Assembly (NCBI GenBank): GCA_965232485.1
Contig: OZ246975.1
Coordinates: 1,612,001 to 1,676,000, forward strand
Origin: VXPQ01 sp965232485
GTDB taxonomy: Bacteria > Bacteroidota > Rhodothermia > Rhodothermales > VXPQ01
Direction of reading: 5' to 3'
Length of the DNA: 64,000 nt
The notes under the pieces are model-generated. The model did not search any database. It saw only the letters and a program-made list of their open reading frames with translations, and was not told where the DNA came from. The translations under genes and the position numbers were made by a program. This document shows positions 21,058 to 29,665 of the stretch, in pieces (within the stretch, counting starts at the first letter, position 1; each line of letters opens with the position of its first letter).

Positions 21058-22433
21058 GTCCCAAGGCGAAGCGCTACCAAGCCTGAGATAATGCCAGACA
21101 GGCCTTCATAAATGTGTTGCTCCCAACCCAGCCATCGCCACAACAGCGCTACAGAAAGCCCAATCACAATAGCTGACAGACTCAAGCGCAATGAAGGCTT
21201 CCAGTCCAGGCAGAGTGCGATCAGTAGCGGAGCAAACGCGCTTGCCAGGGCCGACCAGGCCATGAGGACCAGGCTGAACACACTCTGGCTGTTGATCATT
21301 GCGAGGCCCAGCGCCACCGCCGTGATGACGATAGTCGTTCCCTTGATGAGCAGCGTACGCTCTATCCGACGGGGCAGCAGGTCGTGCGTTATCGCGGCCG
21401 AACAACTCAGTATCAGTGAATCCGCCGTGGACATGGTGGCGGCAAAGATACCGGCCAGAATCAGCCCCACCAGAGCCGGGTTTAACAGATCCACGGCCAT
21501 GGTTGGCAGCGCCAATTCAGCATCGAAAGCAGGGACGTTACTCAGGTAAATACGTGAGAGGAGCCCCACGCCGGTGGCCAGAAAGTGGAAGGCGGTGAAC
21601 CACAGGTAGTACCAGATTCTCGCCCGGCGCATGTGTTCGGAACTGTCCAGAGTCATAAAACGGACCATCACATGAGGCTGGCCGATCACCGACAGGCCGG
21701 CGAACATCCAGCCCAGGATGAATAGCGCCATCCCCGCCACCCCGGGTAACAGCAGGTCGTCGGGAAACCAGTCGGTGTAAGCCGGAATACTGCCCATGGC
21801 GGAGAGCGCTGCATTGAAACCGCCTAAAGATTCGGTTGCCACGAAAAACAGTACGCCCATGGCGACGATCATGACGGTGGATTGAGCCGCGTCTGTCCAG
21901 ATGGATGCGCGAATACCCCCGGCAAAGCAGTAAACGGTGATCAGCACGGCCCCCAATATGGCGCCGGTAGACTGTGGCCAACCGAAGAACACATGCAGCG
22001 CCTTGGAGCCTGCGACCAGTTGCGCGCTGGCGTAAGCCAACAGGAACAGCAGCGATACCGCACCGATGACACGTTGCAGCCGGTCGTGTGGCGCCCCATA
22101 CCAGTTGGCCAATACACCGGCATAACTCACCTCGCCGGTGCGCGCCGTGGCCGCCCGCAGCCTGCTGTGGACAAAGAGAGAGCTCAGGAAGTCCCCCGCG
22201 ATCCAACCGAACATCAACCAGAGTGCGGGGAAGCCAGTGGCATAGGTGTAGCCGATGACACCGATGAACATGAAGCCACTGTTGTTGGTCGCCACGGCGG
22301 AGAGCCCCACCAGCCATGGCTTTACGCTGCTGCCAGCGAGGTAGTAGTCATGCCGGGTGCCGCGGCTGAGCCACGCGGAAGACACCCCGATGAGGGTGAA
22401 ACACAGCAGGAAGCCGACAAAAGAAGCGATCAT
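21042..22433 (-). CDS. Sodium:solute symporter (SSS family)
   Basis: The roughly 463-residue protein has about 12-13 membrane segments. SSS-family marks include the N-terminal DYYLAGSSVKPWLVGLSAVA, NNSGFMFIG and the core segment LILAGIFAATMSTADSLIL. Such carriers take up an organic solute with Na+; PutP-like substrates are possible but not readable here. ATG 22433 is preferred over 22475 because homology starts at M-I-A-S-F-V-G and an unrelated upstream frame ends at 22453. The last residues, Y-R-K-L, and the TGA come from the MITE end, so the native C-terminus was replaced. Flanking DNA suggests an imported fragment. Confidence 0.8.
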   Translation of the reverse strand: MIASFVGFLLCFTLIGVSSAWLSRGTRHDYYLAGSSVKPWLVGLSAVATNNSGFMFIGVIGYTYATGFPALWLMFGWIAGDFLSSLFVHSRLRAATARTGEVSYAGVLANWYGAPHDRLQRVIGAVSLLFLLAYASAQLVAGSKALHVFFGWPQSTGAILGAVLITVYCFAGGIRASIWTDAAQSTVMIVAMGVLFFVATESLGGFNAALSAMGSIPAYTDWFPDDLLLPGVAGMALFILGWMFAGLSVIGQPHVMVRFMTLDSSEHMRRARIWYYLWFTAFHFLATGVGLLSRIYLSNVPAFDAELALPTMAVDLLNPALVGLILAGIFAATMSTADSLILSCSAAITHDLLPRRIERTLLIKGTTIVITAVALGLAMINSQSVFSLVLMAWSALASAFAPLLIALCLDWKPSLRLSLSAIVIGLSVALLWRWLGWEQHIYEGLSGIISGLVALRLGTYRKL

Positions 22434-22452
22434 CTGTGCCGCCTGAAACTGT

Positions 22453-22530
22453 TTAACCGGGGTCAGGCGCTTCAAGCGTCCCGACTTCCGCCATGAAACG
22501 CTTGAAATCAGCCTCCTGACGCAGCCCCAA
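22453..22530 (-). pseudogene. Possible C-terminal fragment of the gene that preceded the symporter in its source genome
   Basis: On the minus strand, in a frame different from both neighbours, the sequence reads L-R-Q-E-A-D-F-K-R-F-M-A-E-V-G-T-L-E-A-P and then D-P-G and TAA, ending 20 bases before the symporter ATG. The stretch looks like a protein C-terminus in an operon with the symporter. It is cut off by the junction with the rhodanese gene. Family not recognised; low confidence. Confidence 0.3.
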
Positions 22531-22957
22531 GGGGCTCAGAATCCCCGATCCGGCCCGGCTCCTCGCCGGCAGTAAAGGAAAAGCCCTCGTCGGCCCAACC
22601 GGTTATGCCCCCGGTCATTTCCTTGACCGGGCGCTCCAGACGGGCCAGACGGAGCGCCGCACGCTTCGCGCCGTTGCAATGCGGGCCGGCGCAGTACACG
22701 ACAAAGAGGGTATCGTCGGACCACGCTTGCATTCTGTGCCTGGTAATTTTTCCATGAGGAAGGGAAAGCGCCCCGGGGACATGGCCTGCCCGGTACAGGC
22801 CGGGGCTGCGCACATCGAGCAATACAAAATCCGCCGCGCCGCGAGACAGCGCATCATGCACGTCCCGGCAATCCGTTTCCAGGGAAAAACTGTTGGCGAA
22901 GTATGCTTCGGCTTCCTGCGAGGATGCAGCAGGAACGGCGGTAACCTGATTGGGCAT
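22508..22957 (-). CDS. Rhodanese-like sulfurtransferase with replaced C-terminus
   Basis: The 149-residue single-domain rhodanese has the CH2A-like D-V-R-S-P-G-L-Y-R-A-G-H-V-P-G-A and an active-site loop Y-C-A-G-P-H-C-N-G-A that holds the catalytic Cys. It would transfer sulfane sulfur to a thiol acceptor. After GEEPG the coding sequence runs into foreign DNA and gains a novel tail (RIGDSEPLGAASGG). A 109-bp copy of its 3' end lies at 17180-17288. Probably functional, because the domain itself is complete. Confidence 0.75.
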   Translation of the reverse strand: MPNQVTAVPAASSQEAEAYFANSFSLETDCRDVHDALSRGAADFVLLDVRSPGLYRAGHVPGALSLPHGKITRHRMQAWSDDTLFVVYCAGPHCNGAKRAALRLARLERPVKEMTGGITGWADEGFSFTAGEEPGRIGDSEPLGAASGG

Positions 22958-23042
22958 GGTAATTTCCCCTGGCGTGTCAACTTCATGGGTCGATGGGGAA
23001 CAAATTACAACCAGCGGAAGCGGAGCGTGGTTCCGCCCGGTA

Positions 23043-23459
23043 TCAACTGATCCGAAAACGCTCCAGCATGATATACCGCCTTCGTCGCAACGTGGCGGCC
23101 AGAAATGCGACCCAGCGGGCGTGGCGCAGCAAACCCGTTACGCCCATAGCCCCTATGGCCAGAAAAGCCCAATCGTTGTTCGGTATGAGGAAAAGAAGAA
23201 GGCCCGCAGGCAGCCACGTGACTATCCCGATCAGGACCGCGGAAAACCTGTCCCGGCCGGCCCATTTTTTGGCGGCGAACGCACTGACATTCAAGGCCAT
23301 CCGCATTGCCGAGAACATGCCTGCGAACACATGGGCGTAATTGACCACGCCCAATCCATAGACGAACATGCATCCTTCAGCGCCTCCCGGCCCGGTCGAA
23401 TACGCCACTCTCCGGGATCCCGCCAAGCGCGGCATACATCGTTCTACCTGTGGCGCCAT
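23043..23459 (-). pseudogene. DUF5687-family permease, C-terminal remnant
   Basis: Only the last 115 or so residues (from F-V-Y-G-L-G-V-V-N-Y to RRRRYIMLERFRIS) match the DUF5687 permeases; the first 25-30 residues of the frame are unrelated. Three or four hydrophobic segments remain. It precedes the rhodanese gene just as the truncated permease at 17325-18119 precedes the rhodanese fragment, pointing to an old duplication of a permease-rhodanese unit. Confidence 0.65.
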
Positions 23460-23475
23460 CCCCGCCCCACCTCAA

Positions 23476-26316
23476 TCAATTATCCGCCTCGACCGCCGCC
23501 TCCGGATACAACACGAATTTCGCGTACCGATCCTCGCGCAAGTACCGGTTCGCGGCTTCCTGCACCTGCTCTGCCGTCCACCCCTCGATCAGATCGTACG
23601 AGGGAATCAGTCGCAGATCGCGCCCTTGCTGATCCATGCCTTCCATCCGGCCAAGCCAGTAGCCGTTTTCGCGCAGGTTCGTCTCCTTTGCTCGCCGCTG
23701 CGATTCGCGCACCTTGTCGACGGTTTCCGCGTCGGGACCGTCGGTCTTTACCCGCTCGATCTCCTCAAAAACAACCGTGGCCAGTTCCTCGGCCCGCTCA
23801 GGCGCCGAACCAAAATTGATCGTGACGGAATACTCCTCGTCCGGCCAGTACGTCAGCGAACTTCCCACGCCCACGCCGTACGTTCCGCCCAGATCCTCCC
23901 GCAACAGTTCGCGGAGCCGGATCTCCAATACGCTGGCCAGCGCGCCAAGCGCGATCGATTCTTCGGGAGAATATGCCCCTTCGCCCGCAAAAACGATCTG
24001 CGTCCGGCTTTGCGGCTCCATCCCCTTGTACACCGCCTTTTCGATCACGCCGGACGGCGGATCGACGCCCAGGTCGCGCCAGGTTTCCTCGCGGCCAAGG
24101 TTAGGCAACGCCCCAAGGTACTGCTCCACCAGCGGACGGATTCCTTCCAGATCGAATGCGCCCACGAAATAGAACGTGAAATCGCTCGCGTCCGCAAAGC
24201 GATCCCGATAAAAGTCGAACGCCCGATCCAGATCAATCTCCTCAAGAAGTTCCCGGGTAAACGGTCTTGACGCCCGCGGATGCCCCTGCGTCATCGTAGC
24301 CCGGATCGTATCCGAGAACGCCACGTTGGGATTGGCCTCGCGGTTCGCCAGCACCCCGGCCATGAGCGCCTTGTACGCCTCGAACGCCGTCTCGTCCTTG
24401 CGCGGCGCCGTGAAATACAAATAGGCCAGCTGGAACGCCGTTTCGAGGTCCTCGGGCGACGCAAACCCACTGACGCCCTCGCTCAGCGATCCCAACCCGG
24501 GAGAAACCCCCACCGCCTTGCCCGCCAGTTTCTTTTCCAGCGCCGTATCGTCGAACGCGCCCACGCCGGAACGGGCCACGAACGTGGCGGCCCGGTTCGT
24601 GCTTACGTAATGTTCGTCGGACCCGAGAGACGACCCGCCCGGACTGGTGGCCGAAAACTGCACTTCGTCGTCCTTGAAATCGGTGGGCTTGAGCAGCACG
24701 CGCACGCCATTCTCGAGGGTCCAGATCGTAATGCCCACCTCCTCCACCGTCTCCTCGGACGCCACCGGAGACCCCTCCGGCGTCGTCGGCAAAAGCGGCG
24801 CATCGACCACCGCGTCGTCGTAGGGTTCGACGTCCGCGGCGGCAACGGCCTCGAACAGCGCGGTTAACTCGTCCTCTCCAGGCGTCTCCAGGCCTTCCTT
24901 TTCGGGGCCGCTCGCCAGCACCACGCGCCCTTCTTCGGCCAGCCATTGTCCGGCGAATGCATTCGTTTCCTCCAGCGTAATACCGGGCAACAGCGCCTCC
25001 GCCAGGCCCACTTCCGTTTCGATATCCGGATACGGATAGCCATGCAAAAAGACCTGCGCGTATCCGCTGGCCAGCGCGCCCGATTCCTGATTTTCCCGCT
25101 CCGCAAGGCGCTGTTCGTAGCCCCGGAGCAAATCGGCTTTCTGACGCTCGAACTCGGTGGCCGCGAACCCGTGCCGCGCCACGCGCTCCGCCTCGGTAAG
25201 CAGCGCGCGCAGACCCGTCTCAATGCCGCCCTCCGAAACGATCGCAACAAGCTGATAAGCGTCAATAACCCGCACGAACCCGCCTTGCCCCGAAAGCGCA
25301 AACAAAAACGGCGGATCGGCCTGCTGGGTCAACTCCTGCAAGCGGGCGTTCAGCATTCCCGAATACAGACTCTGAACGAGCGCCCGTCGAAAGTCCGCAA
25401 CCGTTCCGTGCGAAGCGCGCGGCTGCTTGTACAATACGCCCGCCTGAGACATTTGCGCCTCCTCGTCCGTAGCGATCGCCACGAGCGGCGCGTGATCCAC
25501 GGGCACGTCGGCAAACGTCCGGGGGCGGGGATCTTCCGGCCCGGCCAGATCCCCGAACGTATCGCGTATCGCGGCCTCTATTGCGTCCCCGTCGAAATCC
25601 CCCACCGCCACCACGCCCATCAGGTCCGGTCGGTACCAGTCGCGATAAAACCGCCGCAGCGTTTCCGCCGGAGCATGCTCGATGATTTCCGGCTCTCCGA
25701 TCGGCAGGCGCTCCGCATAGAGCGAGCCGTGCAACATGATCGGGAGCTGCTTGTCCTGCATCCGCGCCGTCGCGCCGCGCCGGAGCCGCCACTCCTCGAT
25801 CACCACGCCCCTTTCCTTGTCCACCTCCTCGTCCTCGAAAAGCACGCCCCCGGCCCAGTCCTTGAGAATCCGGAACGCCGTCGCAAGGACTTCGGGGTCG
25901 TCCAGAGGCACTTGCAGCATATAGACCGTTTCGTCGAAACTCGTATAGGCGTTGATATCGGGGCCGAACTGCATGCCGATCGACTCCAGATAATCGACCA
26001 GTTCCTGTTTTTCGAAGCGCTCGGTGCCGTTAAACGCCATGTGCTCCACGAAATGGGCCAGCCCGAGCTGATCCTCCTCCTCGACGATGGAACCCGCATC
26101 CACGACCAGGCGCAACTCGGCGCGATTCTCCGGCCTGTCGTTCTCCTGCACGAAGTAACGCAGTCCATTGTCCAGCCGGCCGACCGTTACCGAGGAATCC
26201 GGGGGAATGGGGTCCTCCGGCGACCAGCTCTGCGCCGCCGCATCGATCCGGGGGATAAAAAAGGCAAGGCCGACGCACAAAGCGACCGCCGCCCGGGAAC
26301 GCGCGAAATATTTCAT
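23476..26316 (-). CDS. M16-family zinc metallopeptidase (insulinase/pitrilysin type), exported
   Basis: The 946-residue protein starts with a signal peptide (MKYFARSRAAVALCVGLAFF, cleavage near A-A-A-Q-S). The inverted zinc motif HxxEH is HFVEH at residues 88-92, with the further Glu ligand in ERGVVIEEWR. Two M16 halves follow; the second lacks HxxEH, as usual for the inactive half. Long two-half M16 proteins act as periplasmic oligopeptidases. The ATG at 26316 is chosen for the signal peptide; upstream frame overlaps the STAS gene. It lies 10 bases past the STAS stop, so the two are likely co-transcribed. Confidence 0.88.
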   Translation of the reverse strand: MKYFARSRAAVALCVGLAFFIPRIDAAAQSWSPEDPIPPDSSVTVGRLDNGLRYFVQENDRPENRAELRLVVDAGSIVEEEDQLGLAHFVEHMAFNGTERFEKQELVDYLESIGMQFGPDINAYTSFDETVYMLQVPLDDPEVLATAFRILKDWAGGVLFEDEEVDKERGVVIEEWRLRRGATARMQDKQLPIMLHGSLYAERLPIGEPEIIEHAPAETLRRFYRDWYRPDLMGVVAVGDFDGDAIEAAIRDTFGDLAGPEDPRPRTFADVPVDHAPLVAIATDEEAQMSQAGVLYKQPRASHGTVADFRRALVQSLYSGMLNARLQELTQQADPPFLFALSGQGGFVRVIDAYQLVAIVSEGGIETGLRALLTEAERVARHGFAATEFERQKADLLRGYEQRLAERENQESGALASGYAQVFLHGYPYPDIETEVGLAEALLPGITLEETNAFAGQWLAEEGRVVLASGPEKEGLETPGEDELTALFEAVAAADVEPYDDAVVDAPLLPTTPEGSPVASEETVEEVGITIWTLENGVRVLLKPTDFKDDEVQFSATSPGGSSLGSDEHYVSTNRAATFVARSGVGAFDDTALEKKLAGKAVGVSPGLGSLSEGVSGFASPEDLETAFQLAYLYFTAPRKDETAFEAYKALMAGVLANREANPNVAFSDTIRATMTQGHPRASRPFTRELLEEIDLDRAFDFYRDRFADASDFTFYFVGAFDLEGIRPLVEQYLGALPNLGREETWRDLGVDPPSGVIEKAVYKGMEPQSRTQIVFAGEGAYSPEESIALGALASVLEIRLRELLREDLGGTYGVGVGSSLTYWPDEEYSVTINFGSAPERAEELATVVFEEIERVKTDGPDAETVDKVRESQRRAKETNLRENGYWLGRMEGMDQQGRDLRLIPSYDLIEGWTAEQVQEAANRYLREDRYAKFVLYPEAAVEADN

Positions 26317-26326
26317 GGTCAGCGCG

Positions 26327-26692
26327 CTATTCGGCCGCCGCGGGCGGATCGTTGCGAAAACTCTCGGCGGCGGCCGACGCCGAATCGTAGGCGGTAAACA
26401 CCGGGCCAAGCAAACGGGTCATCATAAACAGATTGCGAATACGCTTCTCCATGTTGGCCAGGCGCACCTCGCCGCCCGCCTTGCGCATGGTCGTCAATCC
26501 GCCGATCAGCACGCCGATGCCCGAAGAATCCATGAACTCCGCTTCTCCGAGATCGATGACCACGTTGACTTTACCGGCTTCCTTGAGTTGATCCAGAACA
26601 TCTTTGAGTTCGGAGCCGTGCACGCTACCGAGAAATTTGCCCTTGATCCGGACAATGGACGCCTGGTACTGATCTTGAACGCTGATGCTCAT
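26327..26692 (-). CDS. STAS-domain anti-sigma factor antagonist
   Basis: The 121-residue protein is a single STAS domain. The conserved phosphorylation loop is MDSSGIGVLIGG, with the target Ser after M-D. Family members bind and release anti-sigma factor kinases in partner-switching pathways. No kinase or phosphatase partner is in the window. It is divergent from uvrB, with a palindromic site in between, and upstream of the M16 gene. Confidence 0.85.
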   Translation of the reverse strand: MSISVQDQYQASIVRIKGKFLGSVHGSELKDVLDQLKEAGKVNVVIDLGEAEFMDSSGIGVLIGGLTTMRKAGGEVRLANMEKRIRNLFMMTRLLGPVFTAYDSASAAAESFRNDPPAAAE

Positions 26693-26804
26693 GTCGAAAA
26701 GAGTTTTCGTGAGGCCCTTGCGTGGCGCAATGAGCGCAATGAAACAAAGCGATGCAATGCATGGGACGGAATTTCCCGCCCGCCGCGCACATCTCTGCAG
26801 CCTG

Positions 26805-26833
26805 TGCGTATGTTATGGAGCGTAACTTACGCA
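26805..26833. promoter_or_regulatory. Palindromic operator candidate upstream of uvrB
   Basis: TGCGTATGTTA and TAACTTACGCA form an 11-bp inverted repeat (10 of 11 paired) separated by 7 bases. It ends 15 bases before the uvrB ATG and lies in the divergent region shared with the STAS gene. Spacing and position fit a repressor site, possibly for LexA-type damage control, but the sequence is not a known LexA box. Confidence 0.4.
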
Positions 26834-26848
26834 AAACGGCAGACATTT

Positions 26849-28924
26849 ATGCAGCATATCGCACAAACCGGTTCCGCATTTCGTTTAACGTCGCCCTTCC
26901 AGCCCACGGGCGATCAGCCTCGGGCCATCGACGAACTGACCGAAGGCTTGCTGCGCGGCGATCCCTGCCAGGTCCTGCTGGGCGCCACGGGCACGGGGAA
27001 AACGTTCTCCATGGCCCATGTAATCCAGCGCGTCGGGCGGCCCACCCTGATCATGAGCCACAACAAAACGCTCGCCGCGCAATTGTACGCCGAACTCAAA
27101 TCCTTTTTCCCGGAAAACGCCGTCGAATTTTTCATCTCCTATTACGATTACTACCAGCCCGAAGCCTACATCGTACCGACGGATACGTACATCGAAAAAG
27201 ACATGTCGATCAACGACCGGATCGACCGCCTGCGCCTGCGCGCCACCAGTTCGCTCGTTTCAGGGCGAAGCGACGTTATCGTCGTGGCCAGCGTGTCCTG
27301 CATCTACGGCCTCGGCTCGCCCGACGAATACCGCGCGGAAATCGTACAGGTCAAGCAGGGAGCGGATGTGCCCCGCAACGAACTCCTGCGCCGCCTCGTC
27401 CATATCTACTATGCCCGCAACGACGTCGAATTTTCGCCGGGCGTCTTCCGGGTGCGGGGCGACGTGGTGGAAATCTGGCCGGCGTATTCGGAAGAGACCG
27501 CCTGCCGGATCGAGTTCTGGGGAGACGAAGTGGAAAAAATCACCTGGTTCGAAGCCCGCACCGGGCTAACGCTTCGGGAAGAAAGCTACCTGACCATCTA
27601 TCCGGCCAAAATCTTCGTCACCCCGAAGGACAAAATGGAGGGGATCATCGCCGGGGTCGAAGACGAATTGCGATGGCGCCTGGCCGTGCTGCGCGAGGAG
27701 GGACAACTCCTTGAAGCGCAGCGCCTCGAACAACGCACCCGGTTCGATATCGAAATGATGAAAGAAGTCGGATACTGTTCCGGCGTCGAAAACTACTCGC
27801 GGCACCTGTCGGGACGCGAGCCGGGCCAACGCCCGTACTGCCTGTTCGACTATTTCCCCGACGACATGCTCCTCGTCATCGACGAAAGCCATGTGACCAT
27901 CCCCCAGGTGCGGGCCATGTACAATGGAGATCGCGCCCGCAAACTCGTGCTGGTGGAACACGGCTTCCGGCTGCCTTCCGCCCTGGACAACCGACCCATG
28001 ACGTTCGAGGAATTCGAGGCGGAAAGTCCGCAGGTCATTTACGTCAGCGCAACGCCAAGCGATTATGAACTGGAGAAAGCCGGCGGCGTATTCGTGGAGC
28101 AAATCATCCGGCCCACCGGCATCCCCGACCCGGAAGTAGACGTGCGCCCCTCGGAGAACCAGATCGACGACCTGCTCGAAGAAATTCGCAAGCGAACGCA
28201 ACAGCAGGAGCGAACGCTCGTGACCACCCTCACGAAGCGCATGGCCGAGGACCTCAGCGATTATCTGGCCTCGTATGGGGTGGCCGTGCGCTACATGCAT
28301 TCGGACATCGATGCGCTGGAGCGCGTGGAGATTCTGCGCGATCTGCGCCTTGGCGTATTCGACGTGCTGGTGGGCGTCAACCTCCTCCGGGAGGGACTCG
28401 ACCTGCCGGAAGTTTCGCTCGTGGCTATCATAGATGCGGACAAAGAGGGATTCCTGCGCAGCGAACGCTCCCTGATCCAGACCGCAGGGCGCGCGGCCCG
28501 CAACGCGAACGGCGCCATTGTGATGTACGCCGACGCAATCACGGGCTCCATGCAAAAGATGATGGACGAAACCGGGCGTCGCCGCAAAATCCAGCTCGCC
28601 TGGAACGAGGAGCGCCGGATCACGCCGGAAACCATTTACAAATCGCGCGACGAGATTCGCAAGGGAACGATCATCGCCGAAGAACGGGCAACCTACGAAG
28701 TGCAACCAAAGAGCTACTATAGCGGCCCGGAACAGGCCGGGGGCGTCGTAGACCCGGTCATGAAACATCTCACCGACGATCAGAAACGCGATCTGACGAA
28801 CCAGATGCGCAAGGAGATGCGACAGGCCGCCGAGGCGCTGGACTTCGAAAAGGCCGCGCGGCTACGCGACGAAATCGAACAGATCGAAACCCTGCTGAAG
28901 GATAAAGAACCCGCCGCCCGGTGA
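26849..28924 (+). CDS. uvrB: Excinuclease ABC subunit B
   Basis: UvrB is the damage-verifying helicase of nucleotide excision repair and works with UvrA and UvrC. The 691-residue protein has FQPTGDQPRAIDELTEGL, Walker A GATGTGKTF, the beta-hairpin region SYYDYYQPEAYIVPTDTYIE, ATP-site VIDESHVT, helicase motif QTAGRAARN and a C-terminal UVR domain (RKEMRQAAEALDFEKAARLR). The ATG at 26849 (M-Q-H-I-A-Q) is chosen because homology begins within about ten residues; upstream frame runs into the STAS gene. Confidence 0.95.
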   Translation: MQHIAQTGSAFRLTSPFQPTGDQPRAIDELTEGLLRGDPCQVLLGATGTGKTFSMAHVIQRVGRPTLIMSHNKTLAAQLYAELKSFFPENAVEFFISYYDYYQPEAYIVPTDTYIEKDMSINDRIDRLRLRATSSLVSGRSDVIVVASVSCIYGLGSPDEYRAEIVQVKQGADVPRNELLRRLVHIYYARNDVEFSPGVFRVRGDVVEIWPAYSEETACRIEFWGDEVEKITWFEARTGLTLREESYLTIYPAKIFVTPKDKMEGIIAGVEDELRWRLAVLREEGQLLEAQRLEQRTRFDIEMMKEVGYCSGVENYSRHLSGREPGQRPYCLFDYFPDDMLLVIDESHVTIPQVRAMYNGDRARKLVLVEHGFRLPSALDNRPMTFEEFEAESPQVIYVSATPSDYELEKAGGVFVEQIIRPTGIPDPEVDVRPSENQIDDLLEEIRKRTQQQERTLVTTLTKRMAEDLSDYLASYGVAVRYMHSDIDALERVEILRDLRLGVFDVLVGVNLLREGLDLPEVSLVAIIDADKEGFLRSERSLIQTAGRAARNANGAIVMYADAITGSMQKMMDETGRRRKIQLAWNEERRITPETIYKSRDEIRKGTIIAEERATYEVQPKSYYSGPEQAGGVVDPVMKHLTDDQKRDLTNQMRKEMRQAAEALDFEKAARLRDEIEQIETLLKDKEPAAR

Positions 28925-29059
28925 CGCAACGAACCCGGCAGGGGCCCGCCCGCGGAACCGGCCTGTCCCTTGCGCGTTGACGGTCCGCTGTTTTTTCGGT
29001 CAGGATCGATCCCGACGTCTGACGGGCACGGCCTTTACAAGATTTTCCCGGCGCTTGCA

Positions 29060-29293
29060 ATGAAAAAAAATATCCACCCGACGTACAAGAAACTTACGGT
29101 CCAGCTGGCCAACGGCGACACCTTCGAAACGCGCTCGACCATGGCGACCGACCTGCACAAATCGGAGGTCGATTCGACGAACCATCCCTTCTACACGGGC
29201 CGCCGGCAATACGTGGACACCGCAGGACGCGTCGAAAAATTCCGGCGACGCTATGGCGTCAAGGCGGATTCCGAAGAGAACGAAAACGCCTGA
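29060..29293 (+). CDS. rpmE: 50S ribosomal protein L31, zinc-free type
   Basis: The 77-residue protein begins MKKNIHPTYKKLTVQLANGD and contains TNHPFYTGRRQYVDTAGRVEKFRRRYG. It has no CxxC zinc ligands, so it is the zinc-independent form. ATG 29060 is the L31 start; an upstream ATG in frame at 28970 adds unrelated residues. It lies alone after uvrB. Confidence 0.9.
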   Translation: MKKNIHPTYKKLTVQLANGDTFETRSTMATDLHKSEVDSTNHPFYTGRRQYVDTAGRVEKFRRRYGVKADSEENENA

Positions 29294-29665
29294 GCGTCCG
29301 GCGCGCGGATGCGCCCCCTCGCGGCTTCCTTGTTGCGCCCGCCGACCAAGCCTTCCCGGCTTGCTTTCCGTTATTTGTTATTCCGTCGCGCGCGCAGGGC
29401 GATAGCCGCAACGCAAAAGGCGCCGCAGCCGGTCCCGCCTGACCAAAGGATCCGCATCTCCCGTCCATGCGGCGGCTTTCCGCGCGGACCCATGCGCGCG
29501 GGAGCCTCTGCAGCGCCTATCTGCCTCCCGGCGAATCCTTCCGACACGCTTTGCGTACACATATCCTTGACGAATTCGTATATTTCAGGATACTCTGATC
29601 TTCGCAGACTTGATCAGAGTATCCTTTAGCGATCGCCTGCACCAATAAGCACAACCCTGCGCGTC
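29294..29665. other. Intergenic stretch between rpmE and pspA
   Basis: I see no gene in these 372 bases. Near the right end TTGACG (29567-29572) followed 18 bases later by TACTCT could serve as a pspA promoter, with its -10 inside the palindrome at 29587-29625. The match is weak. Confidence 0.3.
29587..29625. repeat. Short palindromic repeat (same family as the MITE ends)
   Basis: AGGATACTCTGATC and its exact reverse complement (29612-29625) form a 14-bp stem with an 11-base loop. The CTCTGAT core and overall form match the MITE ends at 20791-21057. It precedes pspA by 40 bases and could form a hairpin in the leader RNA. Confidence 0.6.

Noticed and set aside
24946..26397. Plus-strand open frame of about 480 codons
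   Set aside because: Antisense shadow of the M16 peptidase gene, rich in Arg and His as typical of shadows in GC-rich DNA.
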